52,384 nt of DNA, from contig NZ_JBHTCT010000029.1 in NCBI RefSeq assembly GCF_042665595.1, positions 1 to 52,384 of the forward strand, written 5' to 3'. The notes below the pieces were generated by a model that saw only the letters and a program-made list of their open reading frames with translations, ran no database searches and had not been told where the DNA came from. This document shows positions 32,207-40,575 of this stretch, in pieces. The first letter of the stretch is position 1. The number at the start of each line of letters is the position of its first letter. A program made the position numbers and the translations under genes. The DNA comes from Bhargavaea changchunensis (GTDB lineage: Bacteria > Bacillota > Bacilli > Bacillales_A > Planococcaceae).

Positions 32207-32866
32207 TCAGAAGTGTTCTGCGATTGTGCCGAATACGTCTTCGGCGATGATCGTTTTCCCGTACTCTTCAATCCGATGGATCGTTACATTTGTCCGCTGC
32301 AGATACTCAGTGAGCACGCTGATCACATCGTCGAGGTCTTCTTCATCGCCAGCGAGACTGTCAAAGCCCACATGGAGATAATAGCTGTCCTCAAATAAGT
32401 GAAGTGACGTCCGCAGTGACTCTTCCTTCAGGATTTGCGAAAGCGGGATCAGGTCATCAAATTCACCGACGAGGAAAGTTGCATCTTCCCAGTCGTCCTC
32501 TTCCTGACGGAAACCGGGAACATACTGGTCAAGGTTCTGGAGGTCGGCGTAAGAGGATTCATCCTCCTGGAACATCCGTTTTCCCTCCTGGCCGAATGGC
32601 GGCTCCAATTGTTTCCCGTCACGGGTCACCTGGGCACGGGTCACGGTCACTTCGAGTCCCTTATCCATCGCATGGACCTGGATCCAAAGCGGCCCCTCGA
32701 TGGTGAAGTCTGCTTCCTCATCGACTTCCTCCATCATCTCCCAGAACAGCTCTTCACTGCGGTCGCGATTGTACCAGATTTCGTCGCGGGAAAATCCGCG
32801 CTCTTCGATATCAATATACGAAATGAAAAACTTTACAGTATTTTCATTGATACGTTCGATTTCCAT
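32207..32866 (-). CDS. mecA: Adaptor protein MecA
   Basis: MecA delivers ComK and other substrates to ClpC. The 219-residue protein has the N-terminal substrate-binding domain (MEIERINENTVKFFISYIDIEERGFSRDEIWYNR opening is diagnostic), an acidic linker (about residues 95-125, QEDESSYADLQ) and the C-terminal ClpC-binding domain (FDDLIPLSQILKEE...SYYLHVGFDSLAGDEEDLDDVISVLTEY). AGAGGTG precedes ATG by 5 bases, so the longer upstream frame is rejected. It sits between spx and coiA as in B. subtilis. Confidence 0.97.
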   Translation of the reverse strand: MEIERINENTVKFFISYIDIEERGFSRDEIWYNRDRSEELFWEMMEEVDEEADFTIEGPLWIQVHAMDKGLEVTVTRAQVTRDGKQLEPPFGQEGKRMFQEDESSYADLQNLDQYVPGFRQEEDDWEDATFLVGEFDDLIPLSQILKEESLRTSLHLFEDSYYLHVGFDSLAGDEEDLDDVISVLTEYLQRTNVTIHRIEEYGKTIIAEDVFGTIAEHF

Positions 32867-33015
32867 TTTTACACCTCTCCCTTCCGACGGTATTCTCCGT
32901 AAACAAGGTGTGACAATACATTCCGCCGATGGCAAGTGTCCTGATGTCAGTATATGCCGTCCCCTTCAAATCTGGAAAGGCGTGTCCATGCGGAGCGGCT
33001 GTTTGTAGTATTAGC

Positions 33016-33044
33016 ATTGTATGGGACAGGATGCAGGAAAGCAA
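33016..33044 (-). promoter_or_regulatory. Putative sigma-A promoter of mecA
   Basis: Minus-strand TTGCTT (33044-33039), 17 bases, TACAAT (33021-33016). It would give a leader of about 140 bases before mecA, in which I see no obvious structure. Confidence 0.5.
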
Positions 33045-33060
33045 GAGAAAAAACGAAAAA

Positions 33061-33094
33061 GACTGACAGGTCATTCGGATCATCCCCGTCAGTC
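33061..33094 (-). terminator. spx terminator
   Basis: GACTGACGGG and CCTGTCAGTC (minus strand, one mismatch) pair across a 14-base loop and are followed by TTTTTC, 12 bases past the spx stop. Confidence 0.8.
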
Positions 33095-33105
33095 AATTTT
33101 TTTCC

Positions 33106-33504
33106 TCAGTTGACCATCCGCTGCGCTTCGAGCAACTGATACGCCCTCACCTTACGCGGAAGGAACCGTCTGATTTCATCTTCGTTATATCCGACCTGAA
33201 GTCGTTTGTCATCCAGGATAATCGGTCTCCTCAGAAGGCCCGGATGCTCCTGAATCAGTTCGTAAAGCTCATGGAGCGGAAGGCTTTCCAGGTCGACATC
33301 GAGCTTCTGGAAGATTTTCGAACGGGTCGAGATGATTTCGTCTGTCCCGTCCTCTGTCATTCGGAGAATCTGTTTGATTTCATCGATTGTCAGGGATTCG
33401 GAAAATATATTCCGTTCAGTATATGGAATCTCATGTTCTTCCAGCCAGGCTTTCGCTTTCCGGCAGGAAGTACAGCTAGGGGATGTAAAGAGGGTAACGC
33501 TCAT
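33106..33504 (-). CDS. spx: Transcriptional regulator Spx
   Basis: Spx is an ArsC-like protein that binds the alpha subunit of RNA polymerase and controls the disulfide-stress response. The redox switch C11-T-S-C14 is intact (SPSCTSCRKAKAWL), as is the RPIILDDKRLQVGYNEDEIRRFLPR tail. The 132-residue length is standard. ATG at 33504 is chosen over a GTG three codons up because AAAGGA lies 10 bases before it and the family begins at this Met. A PerR-like box lies in the leader. Its proteolytic adaptor YjbH is encoded 5 kb away. Confidence 0.97.
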   Translation of the reverse strand: MSVTLFTSPSCTSCRKAKAWLEEHEIPYTERNIFSESLTIDEIKQILRMTEDGTDEIISTRSKIFQKLDVDLESLPLHELYELIQEHPGLLRRPIILDDKRLQVGYNEDEIRRFLPRKVRAYQLLEAQRMVN

Positions 33505-33557
33505 CCATAACACGTCCTTTCAATGGTAGGAAGTTGGAATCTGTTAAATTTATCTGA

Positions 33558-33572
33558 TTAAAATCATTCTAA
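33558..33572. promoter_or_regulatory. PerR-like box upstream of spx
   Basis: Minus-strand TTAGAATGATTTTAA matches the PerR consensus TTATAATNATTATAA at 12 of 14 defined positions. It lies 54-68 bases before the spx start and just downstream of a TATAAT (33597-33592). In B. subtilis the spx P3 promoter is repressed by PerR and YodB, so the site is plausible; a partly overlapping Fur-like reading is possible. Confidence 0.55.
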
Positions 33573-33599
33573 TTATCAATGTGATGTCTTTATTATACA

Positions 33600-33893
33600 C
33601 CATATTTGACCATAGCGATACACCGTTTTGAAAAAAGTTTTCATTTAGCCTGCAACCTTCACATCTTCGCTATATTTCCAGCATTAATCAGGCAGGCATT
33701 TGCTTCATAACTGTTATACCCATTCCGGAATAGGTACAAACACAGTTCAACAATACATTCTCATTTATTGCAATTTGATTGAAAATAAGTATCATAGCGG
33801 AACCTGCCTGCTCTACCCACCTATTAGTACGTCCCGGCAAGAAATAAGTTCCGCTTTATTTGTACTATTTCCCATATCATTTGCGGATAAACG
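33600..33893. other. AT-rich gene-free gap between spx and the glycoside hydrolase
   Basis: Nearly 300 bases hold no convincing gene. Visible here are a Fur-like 7-1-7 site at 33780-33794 (minus TGATACTTATTTTCA) and a hairpin with arms AGCGGAAC (33796-33803) and GTTCCGCT (33848-33855). A plus-strand TTGCAA/TATCAT pair with a 16-base spacer overlaps the Fur-like site. A short RNA is conceivable but unproven. Confidence 0.4.
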
Positions 33894-33900
33894 AAAAAAG

Positions 33901-33930
33901 GCACACACCGGAAAATAAATTGGTGTGTGC
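33901..33930 (-). terminator. Glycoside hydrolase terminator
   Basis: GCACACACC / GGTGTGTGC with a 12-base loop, followed by six T on the minus strand. Confidence 0.88.
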
Positions 33931-33938
33931 TCTGGGTG

Positions 33939-35135
33939 TCACGGCGTGTAGTCCACGCCTTCCGTATAGTTGTTCGCCGCGTTCCAAAGGAGGAACTCAT
34001 CAATCCCTGCATCATTGAGGGCTTTGATCTGTGCCTCCACTTCCGCCTTTCCGTATCGCTTATAATTCCCGCTGCCCAGATAGCTGGCAGTGAAGTCCTG
34101 CAGCCAAGGGCGTGATACCGGCGGATTTTCGAGGGCTGCCAGCTTTTCGTTTTCAACCTTTGCATATTCGGCCACTAACCGGTATGGCTCAAGGTCCGGC
34201 TTTGCAATTCCGAAATATGAGGTCCAGTGGCTCGGATAGATCATCGAAGAGATCACATCCACGTTCTCCGAGATTTTCGAGAAGTTCTGCCCGATTCCAG
34301 GGGCTTCAGGCAAAGTGGCCGAGTAACCGAAGATATCTACGGAGACGTCCACATCATACGGCTGAAGCTGCTCCCTCGCGTAGGCGACAAAATCCGTGAC
34401 CGCCTGGACACGCCGCTGGACCGGGTCCAGCTCCGAGTCTTCGTACTCCCCGAAACTGTATTGCAGAGTGTCTGCCTTGGTCTCAAAACCTTCCGGGAAT
34501 CGGACATAGTCAAACTGGATTTCCTTGAATCCCATCTTGGCGGCTTCGATGGCAATGTCAACATTGTAATCCCAGACTTCCTTCATGAACGGGCTCACAA
34601 ACGCCTCTTTCCGGCCGTTTTTCCACACTTGCCCCCCGTTTGTATAGGAGAGGTCCGGCCGCTTCTCGGCAAGCACGGTGTCCTTGAAGACCACCACCCT
34701 GGCAATCGGATAAATCTGTTTTTCCTCGAGCTGCTCCAGCATGGCCCTCGGGTCTTTTATGTATGGCTGGCCGATTCCCAATTCACGGAGCGGCGAGTCA
34801 TCTGCCGGTTCATAAGTCAGGTTTCCGAAATCATCTTTGATATCGATGACCATGGCATTCAGGTCCGAGTTCTCAATCAGGTTCACAAGCCTGCCGAACT
34901 TTTCCCCACCGGCGGAATGACCGGTTACAAAAATGCCCCTCACTGCATCCGGGTATTCAAAGTTCAGACCCGAATCAAACCTGAACAGCTTGGACGATGC
35001 CACCACCTCGGAATTGATTTCCCCAAATTCATAAGAGAGACCTTTGAAATCTTCGGCAGGACCCTCCGCAGACGCTGCCGGGGCTGCGGCCATCGAGACT
35101 GCAAGAGCCAGCGCCCCTACCCATTTTAGCTTCAT
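33939..35135 (-). CDS. Secreted putative glycoside hydrolase (DUF4015 type)
   Basis: The 398-residue protein has a cleavable signal peptide (MKLKWVGALALAVSMAAAPAASA) and a TIM-barrel-like domain of the DUF4015 putative glycoside hydrolase family. Typical blocks are VRGIFVTGHSAGG, NAMVIDIKDDFGNLTY, MGFKEIQFDYVRFPEG, DVSVDIFGYSA and a C-terminal DEFLLWNAANNYTEG. Asp/Glu residues at strand ends are candidate catalytic acids. GGGAG lies 7 bases before ATG. It is exported and probably acts on cell-wall or exogenous glycans; the substrate is not known. Confidence 0.88.
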   Translation of the reverse strand: MKLKWVGALALAVSMAAAPAASAEGPAEDFKGLSYEFGEINSEVVASSKLFRFDSGLNFEYPDAVRGIFVTGHSAGGEKFGRLVNLIENSDLNAMVIDIKDDFGNLTYEPADDSPLRELGIGQPYIKDPRAMLEQLEEKQIYPIARVVVFKDTVLAEKRPDLSYTNGGQVWKNGRKEAFVSPFMKEVWDYNVDIAIEAAKMGFKEIQFDYVRFPEGFETKADTLQYSFGEYEDSELDPVQRRVQAVTDFVAYAREQLQPYDVDVSVDIFGYSATLPEAPGIGQNFSKISENVDVISSMIYPSHWTSYFGIAKPDLEPYRLVAEYAKVENEKLAALENPPVSRPWLQDFTASYLGSGNYKRYGKAEVEAQIKALNDAGIDEFLLWNAANNYTEGVDYTP

Positions 35136-35225
35136 GCAAAAACTCCCTTTTCCCTTATATATCTCTTATTCTATCAGCTCCTCGGCGCAGAAGGAAGGAA
35201 TTTCAAGAACATTCATGACAGGCAG

Positions 35226-35254
35226 TTGCATCTTGCCGGGAGCGGCTATATAAT
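35226..35254 (+). promoter_or_regulatory. Sigma-A promoter of trpS
   Basis: TTGCAT, 17 bases, TATAAT, just upstream of the T-box leader. Confidence 0.85.
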
Positions 35255-35261
35255 AGTGAGA

Positions 35262-35506
35262 AATCGATGATCAGCTTTGATGGAGAAGAGTAAACGGGGA
35301 GCCGCCGCACAGAGAGCCTGTGGATGGTGCGAACAGGACGGCAGCCCCCGCTGAATGGACTCCTGAGCCGGGCCGGCGAACTGATGTAGCCGGTCCCGTG
35401 TGCCCGCGTTAAGGGTTAGAGCGGCCTTCGGGCAATGCGGGTGGTACCGCGGCTGATTGAACATCATCCGTCCCTTTTTATCGGGATGGCATGGTGATTT
35501 TTTTAT
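35262..35506 (+). promoter_or_regulatory. T-box riboswitch of trpS (tryptophan)
   Basis: The leader contains the Stem I conserved AGAGAGCC and GGTGCGAACAGG elements, a specifier loop with UGG (35356-35358) in GAATGGACTCCTGAG, the T-box GGGTGGTACCGCGG (35439-35452) and a terminator hairpin around 35462-35500 ending in seven T. UGG is the tryptophan codon and fits the trpS gene downstream. Uncharged tRNA-Trp pairing is expected to relieve termination. Confidence 0.96.
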
Positions 35507-35524
35507 TTCCAGGAGGTTTTACGG

Positions 35525-36517
35525 ATGAAACGGATTTTCTCAGGGGTGCAGCCCACAGGTATTGTCACACTCGGCAACTACATCGGCGCATTCCGCCAGT
35601 TCACTGAACTTCAGCATGAGTACGACTGCGTCTTCAGCATCGTCGACCAGCATGCGATCACAATGCCCCAGGATCCCGATGACCTCAGCGAGGCGATCCG
35701 CCGGCTTGCGGCAACCTATATTGCCGTTGGCATTGATCCGGAAAAGTCGACGCTGTTTATCCAATCGGAAGTGCCCGCGCACGCACAGGCCGGATGGATC
35801 ATGCAGTGCATTTCCTATATCGGTGAACTGGAGCGCATGACCCAGTTCAAAGATAAATCAGAGGGTCGGGAGGCGGTCTCCTCGGGCCTGCTCACTTACC
35901 CTCCGCTGATGGCAGCCGACATCCTCCTCTACGACTCGGACATCGTCCCGGTCGGTGATGACCAGAAACAGCACGTGGAACTGACACGCGACCTTGCAGA
36001 ACGATTCAACAAGCGTTTCGGTGAGACACTCACTGTCCCGGATATCCGGCTGCCTGAACACGGGGCACGCATCAAGTCCCTTCAGGACCCACTCAAGAAA
36101 ATGAGCAAATCCGACACCAATAAAAAAGCGATCATTTCCCTTCTGGATGAACCGAAGCAGATCGAGAAAAAGATCAAGAGTGCCGTGACCGATTCCGACG
36201 GCAAGGTCGCCTATGATGTCGTGAACAAGCCTGGCGTGAGCAACCTGCTGAATATCGAAGCTTCGCTGACCGGGCATTCCGTAGAAGAGCTTGTCCGGAA
36301 ATATGAGGGCAACGGCTATGGCGCATTCAAATCCGGTGTGGCGGAGGCCGTCATTGGCCACCTCGCACCGATCCAGGAGCGCTACAATGAGCTGATCGGT
36401 TCAAATGAACTCGACCGGATTCTTGATGAAGGCGCCGAAAAAGCCAATGCGATTGCCTCGGCTACTCTTTCGCGGATGGAAGCCGCGATGGGGCTCGGCC
36501 GGACACGCAGAAAATAA
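35525..36517 (+). CDS. trpS: Tryptophanyl-tRNA synthetase
   Basis: This class Ic synthetase charges tRNA-Trp. The 330-residue protein has the HIGH-like motif in SGVQPTGIVTLGNYIGAF (residues about 6-23) and the KMSKS motif in PLKKMSKSDTNKKAI. The DQHAIT block and MQCISYIGELERMTQFKDK are typical of bacterial TrpRS. AGGAGG lies 8 bases before ATG. It is controlled by the tryptophan T-box. The 3' end overlaps a small antisense-oriented gene by 56 bases. Confidence 0.98.
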   Translation: MKRIFSGVQPTGIVTLGNYIGAFRQFTELQHEYDCVFSIVDQHAITMPQDPDDLSEAIRRLAATYIAVGIDPEKSTLFIQSEVPAHAQAGWIMQCISYIGELERMTQFKDKSEGREAVSSGLLTYPPLMAADILLYDSDIVPVGDDQKQHVELTRDLAERFNKRFGETLTVPDIRLPEHGARIKSLQDPLKKMSKSDTNKKAIISLLDEPKQIEKKIKSAVTDSDGKVAYDVVNKPGVSNLLNIEASLTGHSVEELVRKYEGNGYGAFKSGVAEAVIGHLAPIQERYNELIGSNELDRILDEGAEKANAIASATLSRMEAAMGLGRTRRK

Positions 36518-36686
36518 GCACAATCAGTGACAGCACCATCAGCTTGAAATCTGGTGTCGATAAGATATAGCGGAACACGGTTTCCCATGAATGGCCCAAT
36601 GCCCGGTAATTCAGGAACAGCACAAGATGCGACATCGTGATGACGCAGAGTCCGTACGATACGAGAAACAGGAATATACGGTTCAT
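36462..36686 (-). CDS. Small two-helix membrane protein (74 residues)
   Basis: The product begins MNRIFLFLVSYGLCVITMSHLVLFLNY and has two hydrophobic segments (about 3-26 and 47-62) with a short basic tail. AAAGGA lies 8 bases before ATG, which supports translation. I recall similar unnamed small membrane proteins at this place in Bacillales but cannot name the family. Its last 56 bases lie inside the 3' end of trpS on the other strand, so the two mRNAs are complementary there. Confidence 0.75.
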   Translation of the reverse strand: MNRIFLFLVSYGLCVITMSHLVLFLNYRALGHSWETVFRYILSTPDFKLMVLSLIVLIFCVSGRAPSRLPSAKE

Positions 36687-36724
36687 CGGATGCGTCCTTT
36701 CCTATAGGGTTTGTACACCATATG

Positions 36725-36762
36725 AAAAAGCGGCTCCCTTCTTTCGGAGGGAGCCGCTTTTT
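36725..36762. terminator. Bidirectional terminator between the small membrane gene and appC
   Basis: AAAAAGCGGCTCCCT / AGGGAGCCGCTTTTT, a perfect stem, can stop the app operon on the minus strand and the trpS transcript on the plus strand. Confidence 0.88.
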
Positions 36763-36782
36763 GCATTCGATCAGTTCGGGAA

Positions 36783-37700
36783 TCAGCGCTGTGATTTTGG
36801 ATTGAGGGCGTCTTTCAGTCCTTCTCCGATAAAGTTGATGGACAGGATGGTCGCGGTGATGACAAGCGCCGGCGGCATCCAGATCCATGGCTTGCCCTGC
36901 AGGACATCCGGTTCGTTCGCGAAGGCGAGCATGTTGCCCCAGCTTGGCGTTTCCTGAGGAACACCGAAGCCAAGGTAACTCAGGCCGGTTTCCGCCACAA
37001 TCAGGCTGGCGAACAGAAGTGTCGACTGAACGATGATCGTAGAAAGCACGTTCGGCAGCAGGTGCTTGATAATGACCTTTGCCGGCGGAGTGCCGATCGA
37101 GATGGCTGCGAGGACATATTCGTTCTCCTTTTCCGCCAGCACTTTCGAACGGACAATCCGGGCGACCCCGCCCCAACTGAGCAGCCCGATGACAAGGATC
37201 AGAACCCAGAGACCGTCCACGATGCCGAAGAGGATCGTGTTCAGGACGATGACAAAGACGAGGAACGGGAAGTTCAGGACAAAGTCGGTGAAGCGCATGA
37301 GCAGACTGTCGACCGCGCCACCGAAGAAACCGGCAACGGACCCGACGATGGTCCCGAGGACGACGACGATCGCCGTCGCACTGGCACCCACCAGAAGCGA
37401 GATCCGGCCGCCGTACAGCAGCCTCGTCATGACGTCACGCCCGCTCTTGTCGGTACCGAGCAAATGATCACCATTCGGTGCAATGCTCATTTTGCTGATG
37501 TTGACTTTGGTGATATCCGGTATAGGCGACAGATGAGGAGCCAGGAACGGCGCCAGCAAAGTGAGGATGATCACGAGGATCAGGAACACGGTGCTGGCCA
37601 TCGCCAGTTTGTTTCTAAGGAATTTTCTCCTGGCAATCGCCCAAGGAGATGAGCTCTTTTCAGGGCGTTTGACGGCCCCCGTTGCTGCATTGGTTGTCAT
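36783..37700 (-). CDS. appC: Oligopeptide ABC transporter permease AppC
   Basis: The 305-residue inner-membrane subunit has six helices and the OppC/DppC hallmarks: an N-terminal cytoplasmic segment, HLLGTDKSGRDVMTRLLYGGRISL (about 83-106), and the EAA loop EYVLAAISIGTPPAKVIIKHLLPN, which contacts the ATPases. It forms the pore with AppB. AGGAGG lies 10 bases before ATG and it follows appB by 15 bases. The order D-F-A-B-C and the trpS and fab neighbours match the B. subtilis app operon rather than opp. Confidence 0.94.
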   Translation of the reverse strand: MTTNAATGAVKRPEKSSSPWAIARRKFLRNKLAMASTVFLILVIILTLLAPFLAPHLSPIPDITKVNISKMSIAPNGDHLLGTDKSGRDVMTRLLYGGRISLLVGASATAIVVVLGTIVGSVAGFFGGAVDSLLMRFTDFVLNFPFLVFVIVLNTILFGIVDGLWVLILVIGLLSWGGVARIVRSKVLAEKENEYVLAAISIGTPPAKVIIKHLLPNVLSTIIVQSTLLFASLIVAETGLSYLGFGVPQETPSWGNMLAFANEPDVLQGKPWIWMPPALVITATILSINFIGEGLKDALNPKSQR

Positions 37701-37715
37701 GATGTTGCTTCCTCC

Positions 37716-38681
37716 TTAACCTAAGCGAATCCGCGGATCGACGATTCCGTAAAGGATATCGGCGATCAGGTTGCCGATCAGGACCATCGCGGACAGCATC
37801 ATCGTGATGGCCATGACTGTCGGATAGTCACGGTTGTTGACGGAATCCAGGAACAGGAGTCCGATTCCCGGATAAGTGAAGATCTTCTCCGTGATGATTG
37901 CACCGCCGACAAGCGCGGCGATATCGAAACCAAGGAATGTGACGAGCGGGATGATCGAGTTCCGCAGGATGTGGACATTATAGATCTTGCCCAACGGGGT
38001 CCCCTTTGCAAGTGCCGTCCGGACAAAATCCTTCCTTGAGTTCTCGATCAGGTCATTCCGGAGGAACTGGGTATAGGATGCTGTACTGAACATCCCCAGA
38101 ACAAATGCAGGAAGCATGACGTGATGGATCCGGCTCATCCAATAATCGATCGTCCCCTTGTCGATTTCGATATCTACCGATCCGGCAAACGGGAACCAGT
38201 TCAACTTGAATGCGAAGAAGTATACGGCGAATACACCGGCGACAAACGAAGGGATTGCGATGCCTGCATAGTTGAACCCGGCAATGAGGTTATCCCCGAC
38301 CGTATACGGCTTCCTTCCTGAATACATCCCCATTGCAAATGCCAACACGTACGTGATCAGCAGCGACGTCAGTGCCAGGAAGATGGTGTTCGGCAACTTT
38401 TCTCCGATCAGTTCGGCGACCGGCATTTTATAGCGTGTGGATTTGCCGAAATCCCCTGACATGAAATCCGTCACCCAGCGGTAATACTGGACATAAACCG
38501 GATCATTGTAGCCCAGTTTTTCACGCATTTCCGCTATGTACTCCGGATTGGTGTTGGTTGGGTCGATTTCGCCGCTCAATGAATCCCCGGGCATGGCCTT
38601 CGCCAGGAAGAACACCACGATGGATACGAGGAATAGCATCGGAATCATGCCGAGAATGCGGCGCAACGTGTATTTAAGCAT
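37716..38681 (-). CDS. appB: Oligopeptide ABC transporter permease AppB
   Basis: OppB-type permease of 321 residues. It starts MLKYTLRRILGMIPMLFLVS, with AGGAG 8 bases upstream, and shows the EAA-loop sequence DFVRTALAKGTPLGKIYNVHILRNSIIP and the C-terminal signature GGAIITEKIFTYPGIGLL followed by NNRDYPTVMA. It pairs with AppC in the membrane. The 154-base gap after appA contains two hairpins that may adjust expression relative to the binding protein. Confidence 0.94.
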   Translation of the reverse strand: MLKYTLRRILGMIPMLFLVSIVVFFLAKAMPGDSLSGEIDPTNTNPEYIAEMREKLGYNDPVYVQYYRWVTDFMSGDFGKSTRYKMPVAELIGEKLPNTIFLALTSLLITYVLAFAMGMYSGRKPYTVGDNLIAGFNYAGIAIPSFVAGVFAVYFFAFKLNWFPFAGSVDIEIDKGTIDYWMSRIHHVMLPAFVLGMFSTASYTQFLRNDLIENSRKDFVRTALAKGTPLGKIYNVHILRNSIIPLVTFLGFDIAALVGGAIITEKIFTYPGIGLLFLDSVNNRDYPTVMAITMMLSAMVLIGNLIADILYGIVDPRIRLG

Positions 38682-38724
38682 ACGGTACTCTCCTTCTTGT
38701 CTGTCTCTCTTCGTTGTGACTCTC

Positions 38725-38769
38725 AAACACGGTAAGAAATATTTCAAATAAATACGTCTTACCGTGTTT
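38725..38769. repeat. Inverted repeat between appA and appB
   Basis: Perfect 13-bp arms AAACACGGTAAGA / TCTTACCGTGTTT separated by 19 AT-rich bases, 44 bases before the appB start. It is an RNA hairpin candidate or an operator for an internal promoter. Confidence 0.6.
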
Positions 38770-38785
38770 AAGAGCAAAAAAAGAA

Positions 38786-38816
38786 CAGTGGCGGACGGGC
38801 CTGCCGCCCGCCACTG
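38786..38816 (-). terminator. Attenuating terminator after appA
   Basis: A GC-rich stem (CAGTGGCGG / CCGCCACTG-like) ends on the minus strand with TTCTTTTTTT, 20 bases after appA. Because appB and appC are downstream, readthrough must be partial, giving excess binding protein. Confidence 0.8.
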
Positions 38817-38835
38817 ACAGGTCAAATCAGTGTCA

Positions 38836-40575
38836 TTATTGGTTCAGATACCATTCAGCAGGGTTGTTGTAGCCCGAAACGTCCATCGAGAAGCCGCCGA
38901 CTTTCTCGCCGACTCCCATGATTTCATCAAGTTCAGCGATGAAGATCATCGGAACGTCTTCAGTTACCGTCTTCTGCCATTCAGCATAAACTTGCGCACG
39001 CTTATCCTGGTCGTCGCCGACTTCCTCAACGTTCAGAGCCTTCTCGAGGAGGGCATCTGCATCAGGATTATTGTAGCGCGGGTAGTTCCACAGCTGATCG
39101 GCTTTCCAAAGTGCGGACGGGTCAGGGTCAGTACCTGTGCCCCAGCCTCCGAAGAATGTTTCGATCGACGGATCGTCTTTTTCAACCATGTCGTAGTAGA
39201 GGTTGACTTCAACCATTTCGACTTCCGACTTCAGGCCGACTTCTTCCCAATATTGGGCAATTGCCTGGGAGCGGGATTCGAATGTAGGGTTGCCTGTTGA
39301 ATAGTGGGAGAACTTCACGACGAATTCTTCGCCGTTCGGATCTTCACGGAAGCCGTCATCGTTAGTATCAACGAAGCCTGCTTCGTCAAGGAGCTTTTTC
39401 GCTTTTTCAGGGTCGTATTCATACACGTTAACTTCGCTGTCGTCAGCCGCGATCCAGTGTGCTGTCGGAACCGGCTTGTTGACCGGCTTGCCGTAGCCGA
39501 AGAAGAATGCATCGATCCACTCTTCACGGTTGATGGCATGGGCCATTGCCTTACGGAGGTTCAGATCCTGGTACTTAGGCAGTTCTTCAACGATTTCTTT
39601 CTTGTCATTGTCGAACTTGCCGAGTTTGAAGCCGACATAGTAGTACGACAGGCCAGGAGCCGTCACAACTTCAACGTTGTCAAGCTTCTCGACGTCAGGT
39701 GCGGATACCGGCTGGAGCGAGATCATATCGATGTCGCCGTTTTGGAGAGCACCGACAGTCGCCGTGTTGTCGATAACGCGGATGATGACTTTGTCGAGGT
39801 TAACCTCGCCATTCCAGTAATCTTCGTTTTTCACGAGTTCAATCGACTCGCCAGGAACAATGTTTTCAACTTTGAACGGACCGAGGCCGACCGGCTTGGT
39901 GCGGACCTGTTCAGAACCGGACATGTCAGCAACTTCGATTCCTTCGAATTCCTTCTGGGACATCGGGTACGACCAGATGTTCGTCAGGTTGTTGAGGCGC
40001 GGCTCATCGAATGTGACTTCGATGGTGTAGTCATCAACGACCTTCAGGCCGGAGATGCTGTCAGCTTCGCCTGCGCGGAATGCAGGAGCACCTTCGATAG
40101 TTTCTACGTTTGCGTAACGAGGGCCGTCGTAGTCTGGGTCCGCGATGGTTTCAAGCGCGAATACCCAGTCATTTACAGTGAGTTCTTCACCGTTATGCCA
40201 TTTGACGCCTTCCTTGAATTTGAATGTGAAGTGCTGGTTGTCTTCAGTTTCCCATTCAGCAAGGTTCGGGATCGGCTGGAGGTTTTCATCGTACTCGATG
40301 AGACCTTCGTCGAAGAACCCAATAATTTCAGCGTCAGTAGCGATGCCGTAGAAAGCCCAGTTGTAAAGGCCTTCCGGTGTCGCGTCAAGACCGTATGTGA
40401 GCGTTCCGCCCTTTTGAGGCTCGCCGGATTCTTCGGTCGCCTTCTCGCCGTCTTTGTTGCTGTCGCCCGAGTCAGATTCGGACGCATCGTCGCTGCCGCC
40501 GCCGCCACAAGCCGCAAGGAATGCGGAAAGGACGAGGATCATGGCGAACAGCCAGAGCATGGATTTGCGTTTCAT
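38836..40575 (-). CDS. appA: Oligopeptide-binding lipoprotein AppA
   Basis: The 579-residue lipoprotein has signal MKRKSMLWLFAMILVLSAFL-AAC and an acidic, low-complexity linker (GGGGSDDASESDSGDSNKDG), then the SBP family 5 fold with TLTYGLDATPEGLYN, EGVKWHNGEELTVNDWVFAL and VVDDYTIEVTFDEP. It binds extracellular peptides and docks to AppBC. Codons are strongly biased to common ones and the gene has its own terminator, so high expression is likely. GGGGGG lies 8 bases before ATG. Confidence 0.95.
   Translation of the reverse strand: MKRKSMLWLFAMILVLSAFLAACGGGGSDDASESDSGDSNKDGEKATEESGEPQKGGTLTYGLDATPEGLYNWAFYGIATDAEIIGFFDEGLIEYDENLQPIPNLAEWETEDNQHFTFKFKEGVKWHNGEELTVNDWVFALETIADPDYDGPRYANVETIEGAPAFRAGEADSISGLKVVDDYTIEVTFDEPRLNNLTNIWSYPMSQKEFEGIEVADMSGSEQVRTKPVGLGPFKVENIVPGESIELVKNEDYWNGEVNLDKVIIRVIDNTATVGALQNGDIDMISLQPVSAPDVEKLDNVEVVTAPGLSYYYVGFKLGKFDNDKKEIVEELPKYQDLNLRKAMAHAINREEWIDAFFFGYGKPVNKPVPTAHWIAADDSEVNVYEYDPEKAKKLLDEAGFVDTNDDGFREDPNGEEFVVKFSHYSTGNPTFESRSQAIAQYWEEVGLKSEVEMVEVNLYYDMVEKDDPSIETFFGGWGTGTDPDPSALWKADQLWNYPRYNNPDADALLEKALNVEEVGDDQDKRAQVYAEWQKTVTEDVPMIFIAELDEIMGVGEKVGGFSMDVSGYNNPAEWYLNQ

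Noticed and set aside
33700..33918. A 72-codon plus-strand frame in the spx upstream gap
   Set aside because: TTG start without a ribosome-binding site; the 3' end runs into the glycoside hydrolase terminator.
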